Shown here: positions 8,602 through 15,890 of the stretch, piece after piece | Numbering within the stretch: position 1 is the stretch's first letter | How the letters are laid out: every line of letters begins with the position of its first letter | From: Armatimonadota bacterium | GTDB lineage: Bacteria; Sysuimicrobiota; Sysuimicrobiia; Sysuimicrobiales; VGFF01 | Length of the DNA: 36,690 nucleotides | Assembly (NCBI GenBank): GCA_016868955.1 | Contig: VGFF01000002.1 | Coordinates: 1-36,690 of the forward strand | Reading direction: 5' to 3' | The notes under the pieces: model-generated | The model's input: only the letters and a program-made list of their open reading frames with translations | Told to the model about the DNA's origin: nothing | The model's database searches: none | Made by a program: the position numbers and the translations under genes

Positions 8602-9522
8602 TCAAGCCCGACCGCCGGCGATCGCTTCCAGCGCCGGCAGGAAGTCCGTCAACGTCCGCACGCGTGCCGCGACCTCGTCGCGACGGGCGCCGACACACAG
8701 CAACGGCACGGGATTCCGCGTGTGGGTCGCGGATTCGCCGTCCTCCAGGTTGCCGTGGTCGCTCGTCAGGAGCAGCAGCGACCGTTCGAGGTCGAGCGCC
8801 GCGACTGCGGCCCCGAGCGCGCGATCGAGCTGCTCGACGACGGCGACGGGATCGAGCGACCAGCGGCCGTGGCCGGCCATGTCGGACAAGAAGAATTCGA
8901 AGACGGTGACGTCGTGCCGTTCCGTGAGGCGCGCCAATGCCTCACCGGCCGCCTCCGGCGTGACGAGCGGCACGTCGTGGCCGCGCGCCCGTGCCCGCGC
9001 GTTCGTCAGATCCTGATACGCGGCTTCGCCACGACGCAGCGCGTCGAGATCGCGCAACGGGATGTCGGCGGCCAATGCCGCGAACGTGAATGCGGCGTGG
9101 CGCAGGCGCCGGGCCTCGATCGCGGTGAAGTAGTCGGGGCTGAACTCGTTCGCGAACGTGACCTGAAGTCCCCGATCGCGCAGCCGCCGGAACAGACCTT
9201 GCTCGCGCAGCAGCGCGCGCTGCTTCACCGTCGGATACGCCGTGACGTGCCGCCCTTCCAACGCCGCGGCGTTGTGCCCCGTCAGCAGCGACGTCTGGCC
9301 GCTCGCGCTTTGCGGCAGGCCGGGAACGCCGAGCGTCGCGTCGACCGGCACGGCCGTGCAGCGCGCGCTGCGGAGCAGAAGTCGCTCGGCGACGAGCGCC
9401 CCGCCGAGCAACGCGTCGAGCGCCGGCGTCTTCGCGGTGACGAACGGATTCGTGACGCTCGCTGATCCGAGCCCCACGCCGTCGACGAACCAGAACAGAA
9501 CGTGCGGCCGGTCGGCGCTCAT
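8602..9522 (-). CDS. Compact phosphoglyceromutase/alkaline-phosphatase superfamily metalloenzyme
   Basis: A 306-residue protein with the two-metal core of the alkaline phosphatase superfamily as found in cofactor-independent phosphoglycerate mutase and phosphopentomutase. Visible motifs are FVDGVGLG (about 12-19; first metal Asp), SASGQTSLLTG (about 72-82; nucleophile Ser/Thr region), FFLSDMAGHG (second metal set), and LTSDHGNLED with HTRNPVPLL near the C-terminus. It is far shorter than iPGM (~510) and has no separate phosphotransferase insertion. The start ATG (9520-9522) overlaps the mpg stop as ATGA; longer open extensions upstream overlap mpg and are rejected. The substrate is unknown; a hydrolase or mutase acting on a phosphomonoester is expected from the superfamily. 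It sits among repair genes, which may or may not be meaningful. Confidence 0.85.
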   Translation of the reverse strand: MSADRPHVLFWFVDGVGLGSASVTNPFVTAKTPALDALLGGALVAERLLLRSARCTAVPVDATLGVPGLPQSASGQTSLLTGHNAAALEGRHVTAYPTVKQRALLREQGLFRRLRDRGLQVTFANEFSPDYFTAIEARRLRHAAFTFAALAADIPLRDLDALRRGEAAYQDLTNARARARGHDVPLVTPEAAGEALARLTERHDVTVFEFFLSDMAGHGRWSLDPVAVVEQLDRALGAAVAALDLERSLLLLTSDHGNLEDGESATHTRNPVPLLCVGARRDEVAARVRTLTDFLPALEAIAGGRA

Positions 9523-10094
9523 GGCCGGCGCGACAGCGACGGGCTGTCGGAATCGAGGAAGCGGCAGGGAGCCTCGGCGGCGTGGCGGATGCCGATCCGC
9601 CGCGCCGCCGAGGCTCCCTGCCGGCCGGCGGCGATGAACAGGTCGCCGGCGCGTGCCAGGTCCCATCCGCTGCACGAAAGATCGATCCCGAACGCCCGCG
9701 TGAGGCGGCCTGGGCCCGCCGCCAGGCGGATCGCGGCGACGGCTGGAGATTGGCGCCACGCGCGCATCTGCGCATTTCCCGATTCGGGCTCGACCGCGCG
9801 AACAAGGACGGCGCCGGCGACCCCTTCGCGCTCGGCCATGACGTTGAGGCAGAAGTGCACACCGCAGGAAAGATACACATAGGCCGTCTCGGGCACGCCC
9901 CACATGATCTCGCTGCGCGCCGCGCGCGTCCGGGCGTGGCTCGCGGGGTCTCCGGTGCCGAGGTACGCCTCTGTCTCGACGATCCGGCCAACGAGCGTTC
10001 CGCCCGGTGCACGCCGGACGAGCCGCGCGCCGACCAGTGCGCGCGCGACCTCGAGGGTGGAGCGCGCCAAGAACGCGCGCGGCAGCGGCTTCAT
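9519..10094 (-). CDS. mpg: 3-methyladenine DNA glycosylase (AAG/MPG family)
   Basis: A 191-residue base-excision repair glycosylase that removes alkylated purines. Family signatures are RIVETEAYLG (about 37-46), DPASHA, MWGVPETAYVYLSCGVHFCL (about 64-83, with Tyr and His of the base-flipping pocket), AVLVRAVEP and GPGRLTRAFGI. The C-terminus shows RIGIRHAAEAPCRF and SPSLSR, matching the family's RIGI-(x)-AxE-PxRF and S(P)xxS ends. Its ATG (10092-10094) overlaps the polX stop as ATGA, and its TGA overlaps the next start. An unusual feature is a 29-base inverted repeat inside residues 158-178. It lies between polX and mutS2, so three repair genes are co-directional. Confidence 0.95.
   Translation of the reverse strand: MKPLPRAFLARSTLEVARALVGARLVRRAPGGTLVGRIVETEAYLGTGDPASHARTRAARSEIMWGVPETAYVYLSCGVHFCLNVMAEREGVAGAVLVRAVEPESGNAQMRAWRQSPAVAAIRLAAGPGRLTRAFGIDLSCSGWDLARAGDLFIAAGRQGASAARRIGIRHAAEAPCRFLDSDSPSLSRRP
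9562..9623. repeat. 29-bp near-perfect inverted repeat inside mpg
   Basis: Arms 9562-9590 and 9595-9623 are reverse complements at 28 of 29 positions (only 9582 T breaks pairing), with a 4-base loop. The palindrome lies wholly in mpg codons 158-178 and stays in frame, encoding RQGASAARRI, then GI, then RHAAEAPCR. No T-run follows on either strand, so it is not a classic terminator. It ends about 40 bases before the start of the metalloenzyme gene. Confidence 0.9.
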
Positions 10095-11815
10095 CCGCCG
10101 CGCTTGCGGCGCAGCGCCGCTCGCAGCTTCACCAGCGGCAGCGCGTTGACGACGTTCTCGGCGGTGAGCCAGGCGCGGCGCGCCGTGCCGATGCCGTAGT
10201 TCAGCGCCAGCCCCTCCGCCGCGTGCGCGTCGCTGCCGATTTCGATTTGCACGCCGTTGGCGCGGGCGCGTCGCAGGTGATCGTCCTTCAGGTCCAAGCG
10301 CTCAGGCGCGGCATTGAGCTCGAGGATCGTTCCAGTCGCCGCCGCCTCGCGGATGACGGCGTCGATGTCGAGCGCGTAGGGATCGCGTTGCCCGATCAAC
10401 CGGCCCGTCGGGTGGCCGAGGATCGTGACGTAGGGATTGCGCATGGCGCGCACGACGCGCGCGGTCATCTCCGATTCGGTCATCCGAAACCGCGAGTGCA
10501 CGCTCGCGATCGCGAGATCCAACGCGGCGAGCAAGTCGTCATCGTAGTCGAGCGATCCGTCGGCGAGGATGTCGACCTCGGCACCGATGAGCACTTCGAT
10601 GCCGAGCTTCTTATTCGACAGCGCGCGCACCTCGGCGATGTGGGCCCGCAAATCCTCGGGAGGAACACCGCCCGCGAACTTCAAGGACTGCGAATGATCG
10701 GTGATGCATACGTATTCGTAGCCCAACGCCTTCGCGGCGCGCGCCATCTCGGCGGCGCTGCCGCTGCCATCGCTCCACTTCGTGTGCATGTGGAGGTCGC
10801 CGCGGATGTCGCCGGCCTCGACGAGGCGCGGCAGCGCCCCGGCGACGGCCGCTTCGACCTCACCGAGGTCCTCGCGCATCTCCGGCGGAATCCACGGCAT
10901 CCCGAGCGCGTCGTAGATCTCCTCTTCCGTCGCCGCGGCGATGCGCTGCTCGCCATCGGCTCGAAACAATCCGTATTCGTTGAGGCGCAAGCCGGCGCGG
11001 ACCGCGCGCTCGCGCACCTTCGCGTTGTGCTCCTTCGAGCCGGTGAAGTACTGCAGCGCGGCGCCAAACGCCTCCGGCGGGACGACGCGCAGATCGGCCT
11101 GCACGCCCGTGCGCAACGTGACGCTGCTCTTCGACGGCCCGTGCGCGAGCACGTCGAGGACCCAGGGCGATCGAACGAACGCGTCCATGACCGGATCGGG
11201 ATCATCGCTCGTGACCAGCACGTCGAGGTCGCCGATCCTGTCGCGCATGCGGCGCAGGCTGCCTGCGACGCTGATCTGTCGAACCTGCGGCAGCGCGCGC
11301 AACGCCGCCACGAGATCGTCGGCCATCGGCCGGGCGATGCCGATCGGCGTCCGCGCCGATTGCCGTCGCGCCTGCTCGATGCCGCGCAGGACGTTCTCTT
11401 CGCTCTTCTTGCCCATGCGCGGCAAGGTGCGCAGGCGGCCGGCGCGCGCGGCCGCTTCCAACTCGTCCAGCGTCGAGATCCCCAGTGACGCGTGAATCAA
11501 GCGCGCCGTCTTGGGACCGACGCCGGAGAGGCGGGCGAGCGTGATCAAACCCACCGGCAGCTCGGCGAGCAGCTTTTCGTGGAAGTCGACCTTGTCGGAG
11601 TCCAGGAACTCGAAGATCTTCTCGGCCAAGCTCTTGCCGATGCCCGGGATCTCCTCCAACGCCCCGCGATCCGCGATCGCCTGCACGTCCTCGGTCAGCG
11701 ATCCGATCGCACGGGCGACGCGCCGATACGCGTTGACGCGGAAGCCCGATTCTTCCTTCAGCTCGAGGAGGTCGGCGATCTCGTTGAAGATCGTTTCCAG
11801 CGCCTGGTTGTTCAT
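10091..11815 (-). CDS. polX: DNA polymerase/3'-5' exonuclease PolX
   Basis: A 574-residue family X polymerase fused to a PHP exonuclease, used in base-excision and gap repair. The N-terminal 8-kDa/HhH region has EEIPGIGKSLAEKI (about 53-66) and LSGVGPKTARL (about 95-105). The nucleotidyltransferase palm carries AGSLRR and GDLDVLV (about 184-202) and a further Asp in ADLRVV. The PHP domain starts near 340 with GDLHMHTKWSDGSG and includes ITDHSQ, GAEVDIL, SVHSRF, GHPTGR and IGSDAHA, the usual metal ligands. The start ATG (11813-11815) is the first in frame. It lies 58 bases after cvpA; polX after cvpA is a well-conserved order in Firmicutes. Confidence 0.96.
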   Translation of the reverse strand: MNNQALETIFNEIADLLELKEESGFRVNAYRRVARAIGSLTEDVQAIADRGALEEIPGIGKSLAEKIFEFLDSDKVDFHEKLLAELPVGLITLARLSGVGPKTARLIHASLGISTLDELEAAARAGRLRTLPRMGKKSEENVLRGIEQARRQSARTPIGIARPMADDLVAALRALPQVRQISVAGSLRRMRDRIGDLDVLVTSDDPDPVMDAFVRSPWVLDVLAHGPSKSSVTLRTGVQADLRVVPPEAFGAALQYFTGSKEHNAKVRERAVRAGLRLNEYGLFRADGEQRIAAATEEEIYDALGMPWIPPEMREDLGEVEAAVAGALPRLVEAGDIRGDLHMHTKWSDGSGSAAEMARAAKALGYEYVCITDHSQSLKFAGGVPPEDLRAHIAEVRALSNKKLGIEVLIGAEVDILADGSLDYDDDLLAALDLAIASVHSRFRMTESEMTARVVRAMRNPYVTILGHPTGRLIGQRDPYALDIDAVIREAAATGTILELNAAPERLDLKDDHLRRARANGVQIEIGSDAHAAEGLALNYGIGTARRAWLTAENVVNALPLVKLRAALRRKRGG

Positions 11816-11854
11816 CGCCGGCCGCGCGACGCGATGCGACGCAAGTCGACTCGA

Positions 11855-11873
11855 CCGCCCGCGCCGCGGGCGG
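11855..11873. other. Hairpin immediately after the cvpA stop
   Basis: An 8-bp all-GC stem (11855-11862 with 11866-11873, loop of 3) abuts the cvpA stop codon on its 3' side. There is no U-run, so it is more likely an mRNA stability or processing element between cvpA and polX than a terminator. It may also be chance at this GC content. Confidence 0.35.
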
Positions 11874-12392
11874 CTAGAAAACGTCCTTGCCAGTGCCGAG
11901 GCGCGGCAGGGGGAGTGGGATGAGCGGGTAGACGAGTTCGTAGAAGTTCGTCTGCCATCTCGCGACGTGCTTCGCGATCCGAGACTGCCGCACGTCGCGG
12001 ACGATCGGGGACCGCGCCGGCAACGGCACGGACAACAAAACGGCGACCATCATCATCGCGATCAGCACGCCCTTGACGCCGCCGAACAGCGCGCCGACCG
12101 CGATCGACGACCCGCGCGCCGGCTTGCGTCCGGCGATCCAGGCCGTCAGGATGTTCCCGACGACGATCAACGAGAAGAAGGCGAAGACGAACGTGAATGC
12201 CGCTCCCCAATCGGGCCACGGGAACGCCGCCGGCAGCGCCGTCCGCGAGATCGGCTGGTAGAGCAGCGACGCGGCGAGGAAAGCCGCGCACAGGAAAAAG
12301 ATCTCGAAGAACGTTCGAACGTGCCCTCGCACCAGCCCCGAGAACACCATCAACAAAAAGAGACCGATGACGAGAAAATCGATCCAGGCCAA
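11874..12392 (-). CDS. cvpA: CvpA-family inner-membrane protein
   Basis: A 172-residue protein with the CvpA layout: four hydrophobic helices, beginning IDFLVIGLFLLMVFSGLVRG (about 4-23; the family's Gly-x-x-Arg-Gly turn follows the first helix), then LCAAFLAASLL, FVFAFFSLIVVGNIL and FGGVKGVLIAMMMVAVLLSV. The family is named for colicin V production in E. coli but its general role is unsettled. The start is a TTG (12390-12392) supported by a GGGAGG ribosome site 5-6 bases upstream. It sits between pheT and polX, as in Bacillus. The tail beyond residue 130 is polar and ends without a known domain. Confidence 0.85.
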   Translation of the reverse strand: MAWIDFLVIGLFLLMVFSGLVRGHVRTFFEIFFLCAAFLAASLLYQPISRTALPAAFPWPDWGAAFTFVFAFFSLIVVGNILTAWIAGRKPARGSSIAVGALFGGVKGVLIAMMMVAVLLSVPLPARSPIVRDVRQSRIAKHVARWQTNFYELVYPLIPLPLPRLGTGKDVF

Positions 12393-12404
12393 CGGGAACC
12401 TCCC

Positions 12405-12421
12405 GCGTAGCGCCGCTACGC
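12405..12421. other. Small hairpin over the pheT stop / cvpA ribosome-site junction
   Basis: A perfect 7-bp stem (12405-12411 with 12415-12421, 3-base loop) contains the pheT stop codon and lies directly before the cvpA Shine-Dalgarno. It could help couple cvpA translation to pheT termination. It is short, so chance formation cannot be excluded. Confidence 0.3.
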
Positions 12422-14488
12422 GCCGCGAATTTGCGCGCCAAGCCGCGTCCTCAGCGCGTCTCGGACCCTCTCCAGCGTCGATTCTACTTCCGCGGCTTCG
12501 AGCGTCCGATCGGGATCGCGGAAGCGCATCGCCACGGCCACGCTCTTGGCACCGTCGGGGATCGAGGCGCCGACGTAGACGTCGAAAGGTTCCGCGTGCT
12601 CAAGCGTCGCCCCCGCGACCTCGTGGACCACGTTCAACAACGCCGCCGATGTGACTGCTAGGGGAACGATCGCCGACAGATCGCGCTCCACCGCCGGCAG
12701 GCGCGGCATCGGTTCGTAAGCCTGCCAGACCGACGCGCGTGCGACTGCGGCCCCCAGGTCGATCTCGGCCGCGAACGCCCTTCCCCGCAAATCGTACTCC
12801 GCGGAGACGTCCGGATGCACCTCACCCAGCCAACCCGCGTCTCTCCCCTCGATCGAGACGGCCGCGGCCCGGCCTGGGTGTAGAAACGGCAACACCGTGG
12901 GGCTGACGTCCCAGACCTCGACGTGGAGCAGATCGAACAGCGTCTCCAACAGCCCTTTGACGTGGTAAAAGGTCGTCTCGGCGGCGGCCGCGGGAACGTT
13001 CCAGCGCCCCGCCAGGAAGTGCCCGATCGCCCCGATCGCGATGACCTTGCGCTCGGTCCACTGACCGCCGGTTCGCCCGTAGACGCGCCCGATCTCGAAC
13101 GCTGACACGTCCGCGTTGCCGCGCGTTCGGTTGATTCTCAGGACTTCCAACAGCGATGGCAACATCATCGTCCGCAGGTGCGTATGCTCTTCCGTCAACG
13201 GATTCCGCAGCGGAATCGCGGCGCGGCCCGGGTCGCCCTCCGGCAGCCGCAACGCGTCGAAGACGCGCGGGTGAACCAGCGACAACGTAAACACCTCGGT
13301 CAATCCGCAGCGCAGCAACGTGTCGCGGGCCACCACCTCGGCAGCGCGAGACGCGACGACCCGACTGGCCGTCGCCCTACCCGCGGGCATCGTCTCCGGA
13401 ATCCGGTCGTAGCCCCAGAGGCGGGCGACCTCCTCGATGAGGTCTTCTTCGCGCCGCACGTCGCGCCGGTGGGCTGGGACGAGCGCCGTGAGGCGGTCTC
13501 CCTCGAGACGCGTCGCGAAGCCGAGCCGGCCGAGCACCGCGACCGTCTCTTCGACCGGAGGCGCCGCGCCCAGCACGCGCTCGATGCGCGCCAGCCGCAA
13601 CGTCACCGTCCGCTCCGCCTCGGGTTCGGGATAAACGTCAATGATACCGGGCGCGGCCGTCCCCTCGGCCAGCTCGGCGATCAGCGCCGCCGCGCGGTCG
13701 AGCGCGTACGAGACCCGCTCGGGTTCGCCGCCGCGTTCGTGGCGCGCGCTCGCCTCGGTGCGCAGGCCCAGGGAGCGTGCCGTGCGACGCACCTGGCGGC
13801 CGTTGAACCATGCCGACTCCAGGAAAACATGTTTCGTCGCGGCTGTGATCTCGGTCTCGGCTCCGCCCATCACGCCGCCGACCGCGATCGGGCGCGTCCG
13901 ATCGGTGATGATCAGCGCGCCATCGGGCAGTTCGTGCGTCGTCCCGTCCAGCGTCGTCAGCTGCTCTCCGGCGCGCGCCGCGCGCACGACGATCTCGGCG
14001 TTCGGAATCGTGTCGAGGTCGAACGCGTGCAGCGGCTGCCCCGTCTCGAGCATGACGTAGTTCGTGACGTCGACGACGTTGTTGATCGCGCGAACGCCGG
14101 CTTTTTCCAGGCGCTCCTGCATCCAGAACGGCGACGGTCCGATGCGCCTGATATCGATCACGCGGCCGGCGTAGCGAGGACACAACGCCGGGTCGGCGAT
14201 AGTCACGGTCGCACGAGCGGCGGCGGCGATGCCCGCTTCCGGCACGACGGCGGCGGGCAGCCTCAGCGCGCCGCCTGCCGCCGCGGCGACTTCACGGGCG
14301 ACGCCGACGATGCTTTGCCAGTCGGGCCGGTTCGCCGTGATCTCGAGGTCGAAGACGACGTCGGCCCCTTCCCCTTCGACGCCTTCCACGCCGAGCCCGA
14401 GTTGGGGAAAACGTTCGGTCCAGGTCGCAGGATCGAGGTCGTCGACGCCTTCGACGTACGTGCGCAGCCAACTCCAAGGAATCTTCAA
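12416..14488 (-). CDS. pheT: Phenylalanyl-tRNA synthetase beta subunit, lacking the EMAP tRNA-binding domain
   Basis: The beta chain of the (alpha-beta)2 PheRS, 690 residues. It starts with a TTG (14486-14488), giving LKIPWSWLRTYVEG, the normal PheT N-terminus, behind an AGGAGAG site. Soon after it reads VFDLEITANRPDWQSIVGVA (about 46-65), which in ordinary bacterial PheT comes only after a ~110-residue OB-fold (EMAP) domain; that domain is absent here, which explains the short length (usual ~790-800). Later parts are normal: NNVVDVTNYVMLETGQPLHA (B3/B4 domain, editing), the B5 DNA-binding-like region with RRDVRREEDLIEEVARLWGY, the class-II-like core, and a C-terminal ferredoxin-fold anticodon-binding domain (RLPAVERDLS to RTRLG). 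It is 38 bases downstream of pheS. Confidence 0.95.
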   Translation of the reverse strand: MKIPWSWLRTYVEGVDDLDPATWTERFPQLGLGVEGVEGEGADVVFDLEITANRPDWQSIVGVAREVAAAAGGALRLPAAVVPEAGIAAAARATVTIADPALCPRYAGRVIDIRRIGPSPFWMQERLEKAGVRAINNVVDVTNYVMLETGQPLHAFDLDTIPNAEIVVRAARAGEQLTTLDGTTHELPDGALIITDRTRPIAVGGVMGGAETEITAATKHVFLESAWFNGRQVRRTARSLGLRTEASARHERGGEPERVSYALDRAAALIAELAEGTAAPGIIDVYPEPEAERTVTLRLARIERVLGAAPPVEETVAVLGRLGFATRLEGDRLTALVPAHRRDVRREEDLIEEVARLWGYDRIPETMPAGRATASRVVASRAAEVVARDTLLRCGLTEVFTLSLVHPRVFDALRLPEGDPGRAAIPLRNPLTEEHTHLRTMMLPSLLEVLRINRTRGNADVSAFEIGRVYGRTGGQWTERKVIAIGAIGHFLAGRWNVPAAAAETTFYHVKGLLETLFDLLHVEVWDVSPTVLPFLHPGRAAAVSIEGRDAGWLGEVHPDVSAEYDLRGRAFAAEIDLGAAVARASVWQAYEPMPRLPAVERDLSAIVPLAVTSAALLNVVHEVAGATLEHAEPFDVYVGASIPDGAKSVAVAMRFRDPDRTLEAAEVESTLERVRDALRTRLGAQIRGA

Positions 14489-14526
14489 GGCCGCTCTCCT
14501 CGCTCGATACGATGCCGGGTCAGGCG

Positions 14527-15510
14527 CTAGAACTTCCGCAAGAACCGCACATCGTTGTCCCAGAACAAGCGCAGGTCCGGGATCCGATGGCGGACCATCG
14601 CCGGGCGCTCGACGCCCCAACCGAACGCCAGCGCCGCGTACCGCTCGGGGTCGATCCCGGCCGCCTCCAAGACGTGCGGGTGGAACATGCCGCAGCCGCC
14701 CATCTCCAACCATCGCCCGCGAAACCGCACCGCCGTCTCGGCGCTCGGTTCGGTGAACGGAAAGTAGGAAGGCGTCAACCGCGTCTTCGTCTCCGGCCCG
14801 AAGAGCTGCCGCGCGAACTCCGACAGAATCCCCTTCAGGTCGGAGAATCGGATGTTCTCGTCGACGACGAACCCGTCGACTTGATGGAAGACCGGCATAT
14901 GGGTCGCGTCGATCAAGTCACGCCGATAGCAACGGCCCACGGTCACGACGCGCATCGGCGGACGCCGTTCCATCATGACGTGCGTATCGACGCTCGTCGT
15001 GTGCGTACGCAGCAGGTGCGTGGCGTCGAGGTAGAAGCAATCTTGCGCGTCGCGCGCCGGATGGTCCTCCGCGAAGTTGAGACGCCGGAAGTTGTGGTCT
15101 TCGTCCTCGATCTCCGGGCCCTCGGCGACGTCGAATCCCATGGATCGGAAGATGTCGACGACCTCGACCAGCAGACTGCCGAGCACGTGCGGACGTCCGA
15201 CGTGCGGGCGCCGGCCCGGCAGCGTCACGTCGAGCGCCTCCTCGCGCAGCGCAGCGTCGCGCGCCGCGACGACGACTTCCGCGGCGCGCGATCCGATCAA
15301 CGTCTCCAGGGCCGCCTTCGCGTCATTGAGGGTCTTCCCGGCGGCGGCGCGCTCCTCGGCCGGCAACGCGCCCAGGCCGCGCAACAAGGCGCTGAGATCC
15401 CCGGCGCGCCCGAGGAACCGCCGGCGCGCTTCCTCAAGGGCTTCCGGCGACGCAGCCGCGCGAATCGCCGCCTCGGCTTGCGCGCGCACCGCCGCGATCC
15501 GTTCTTGCAT
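14527..15510 (-). CDS. pheS: Phenylalanyl-tRNA synthetase alpha subunit
   Basis: The 327-residue catalytic alpha chain of PheRS. An N-terminal coiled-coil arm (1-~85, Ala/Glu/Arg-rich) precedes the class II core: motif 2 region RVVTVGRCYRRDLIDATHMP and FHQVDGF (about 195-225), PSYFPFTEPS (about 250), EMGGCGMFHPHVL and the motif 3 AFGWGVERPAM near 300. The C-terminus FWDNDVRFLRKF is nearly invariant in bacteria. The ATG at 15508-15510 was chosen because it has an AGGAGGAGAG site 5 bases upstream (15515-15524); an open extension of 10 codons lies before it. It is the first gene after the T-box leader. Confidence 0.97.
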   Translation of the reverse strand: MQERIAAVRAQAEAAIRAAASPEALEEARRRFLGRAGDLSALLRGLGALPAEERAAAGKTLNDAKAALETLIGSRAAEVVVAARDAALREEALDVTLPGRRPHVGRPHVLGSLLVEVVDIFRSMGFDVAEGPEIEDEDHNFRRLNFAEDHPARDAQDCFYLDATHLLRTHTTSVDTHVMMERRPPMRVVTVGRCYRRDLIDATHMPVFHQVDGFVVDENIRFSDLKGILSEFARQLFGPETKTRLTPSYFPFTEPSAETAVRFRGRWLEMGGCGMFHPHVLEAAGIDPERYAALAFGWGVERPAMVRHRIPDLRLFWDNDVRFLRKF

Positions 15511-15577
15511 GCCACTCTCCTCCTCGGTTCGTCGGCGCAAACACGCGAACGCTTCCTATGGCCCGCGCACACGCCGG

Positions 15578-15850
15578 AAAACAAATACGCCCCCGTCGAC
15601 AAGGACGGAGGCGCGTTCCGTGGTACCACCTTGGTTTCGCGGCGTCAGCGTGACCCCGCCGCGACCCTCTGGATTTCCCGTTCACGGGGGACAGGCGGCG
15701 ACGACTACCGACGCCCGCGGGCGCGTTCACCGTCGCGGCTCGGGAGCGAACTTCAACGGTCAGGCCGCGAACGAGGCTCGCAGTCTCGGCCTCGTCTCCC
15801 TGGCGCCGCGCAACCGTTTACTCTCTCCCTCTTCGCCGTATGCACAGGCG
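15578..15850 (-). promoter_or_regulatory. Phe-specific T-box leader with terminator/antiterminator, controlling pheS
   Basis: A tRNA-sensing T-box riboswitch fills the gap before pheS. Stem I closes with GGGAG (15825-15829) against CTCCC (15742-15746); the AGTA-type bulge is on its 5' side and AACGGT/ACCGTT pair above it. The specifier codon in the loop is TTC (15748-15750, minus strand), which means Phe. The T-box proper, AAGGTGGTACCACG, is at 15619-15632 and includes the bulge that binds the tRNA NCCA end. It is followed by a terminator hairpin (15588-15613, 10-bp stem) and TATTTGTTTT (15578-15587). Uncharged tRNA-Phe would pair with the specifier and bulge, block the terminator and turn on pheS and whatever lies downstream. 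Confidence 0.95.
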
Positions 15851-15851
15851 G

Positions 15852-15857
15852 AGTATA
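15852..15857 (-). promoter_or_regulatory. Candidate -10 box for the T-box/pheS transcript
   Basis: TATACT on the minus strand, about 25 bases before stem I of the T-box leader, is the best match to a -10 element in the intergenic gap. No good -35 is visible 16-18 bases further upstream. The position, just ahead of a leader RNA, is the main support. Confidence 0.5.
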
Positions 15858-15890
15858 ACAGACGCCGGCATCGCCGCCGGTCGCGGACGT

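Noticed and set aside
11855-11873. Terminator between cvpA and polX
   Set aside because: The hairpin has no T-run on the minus strand, so termination is not supported; it is listed only as a hairpin.
14489-14713. Longer PheT start further upstream
   Set aside because: The extra residues overlap pheS and do not resemble any PheT; the TTG at 14486-14488 gives the standard N-terminus and has a ribosome site.
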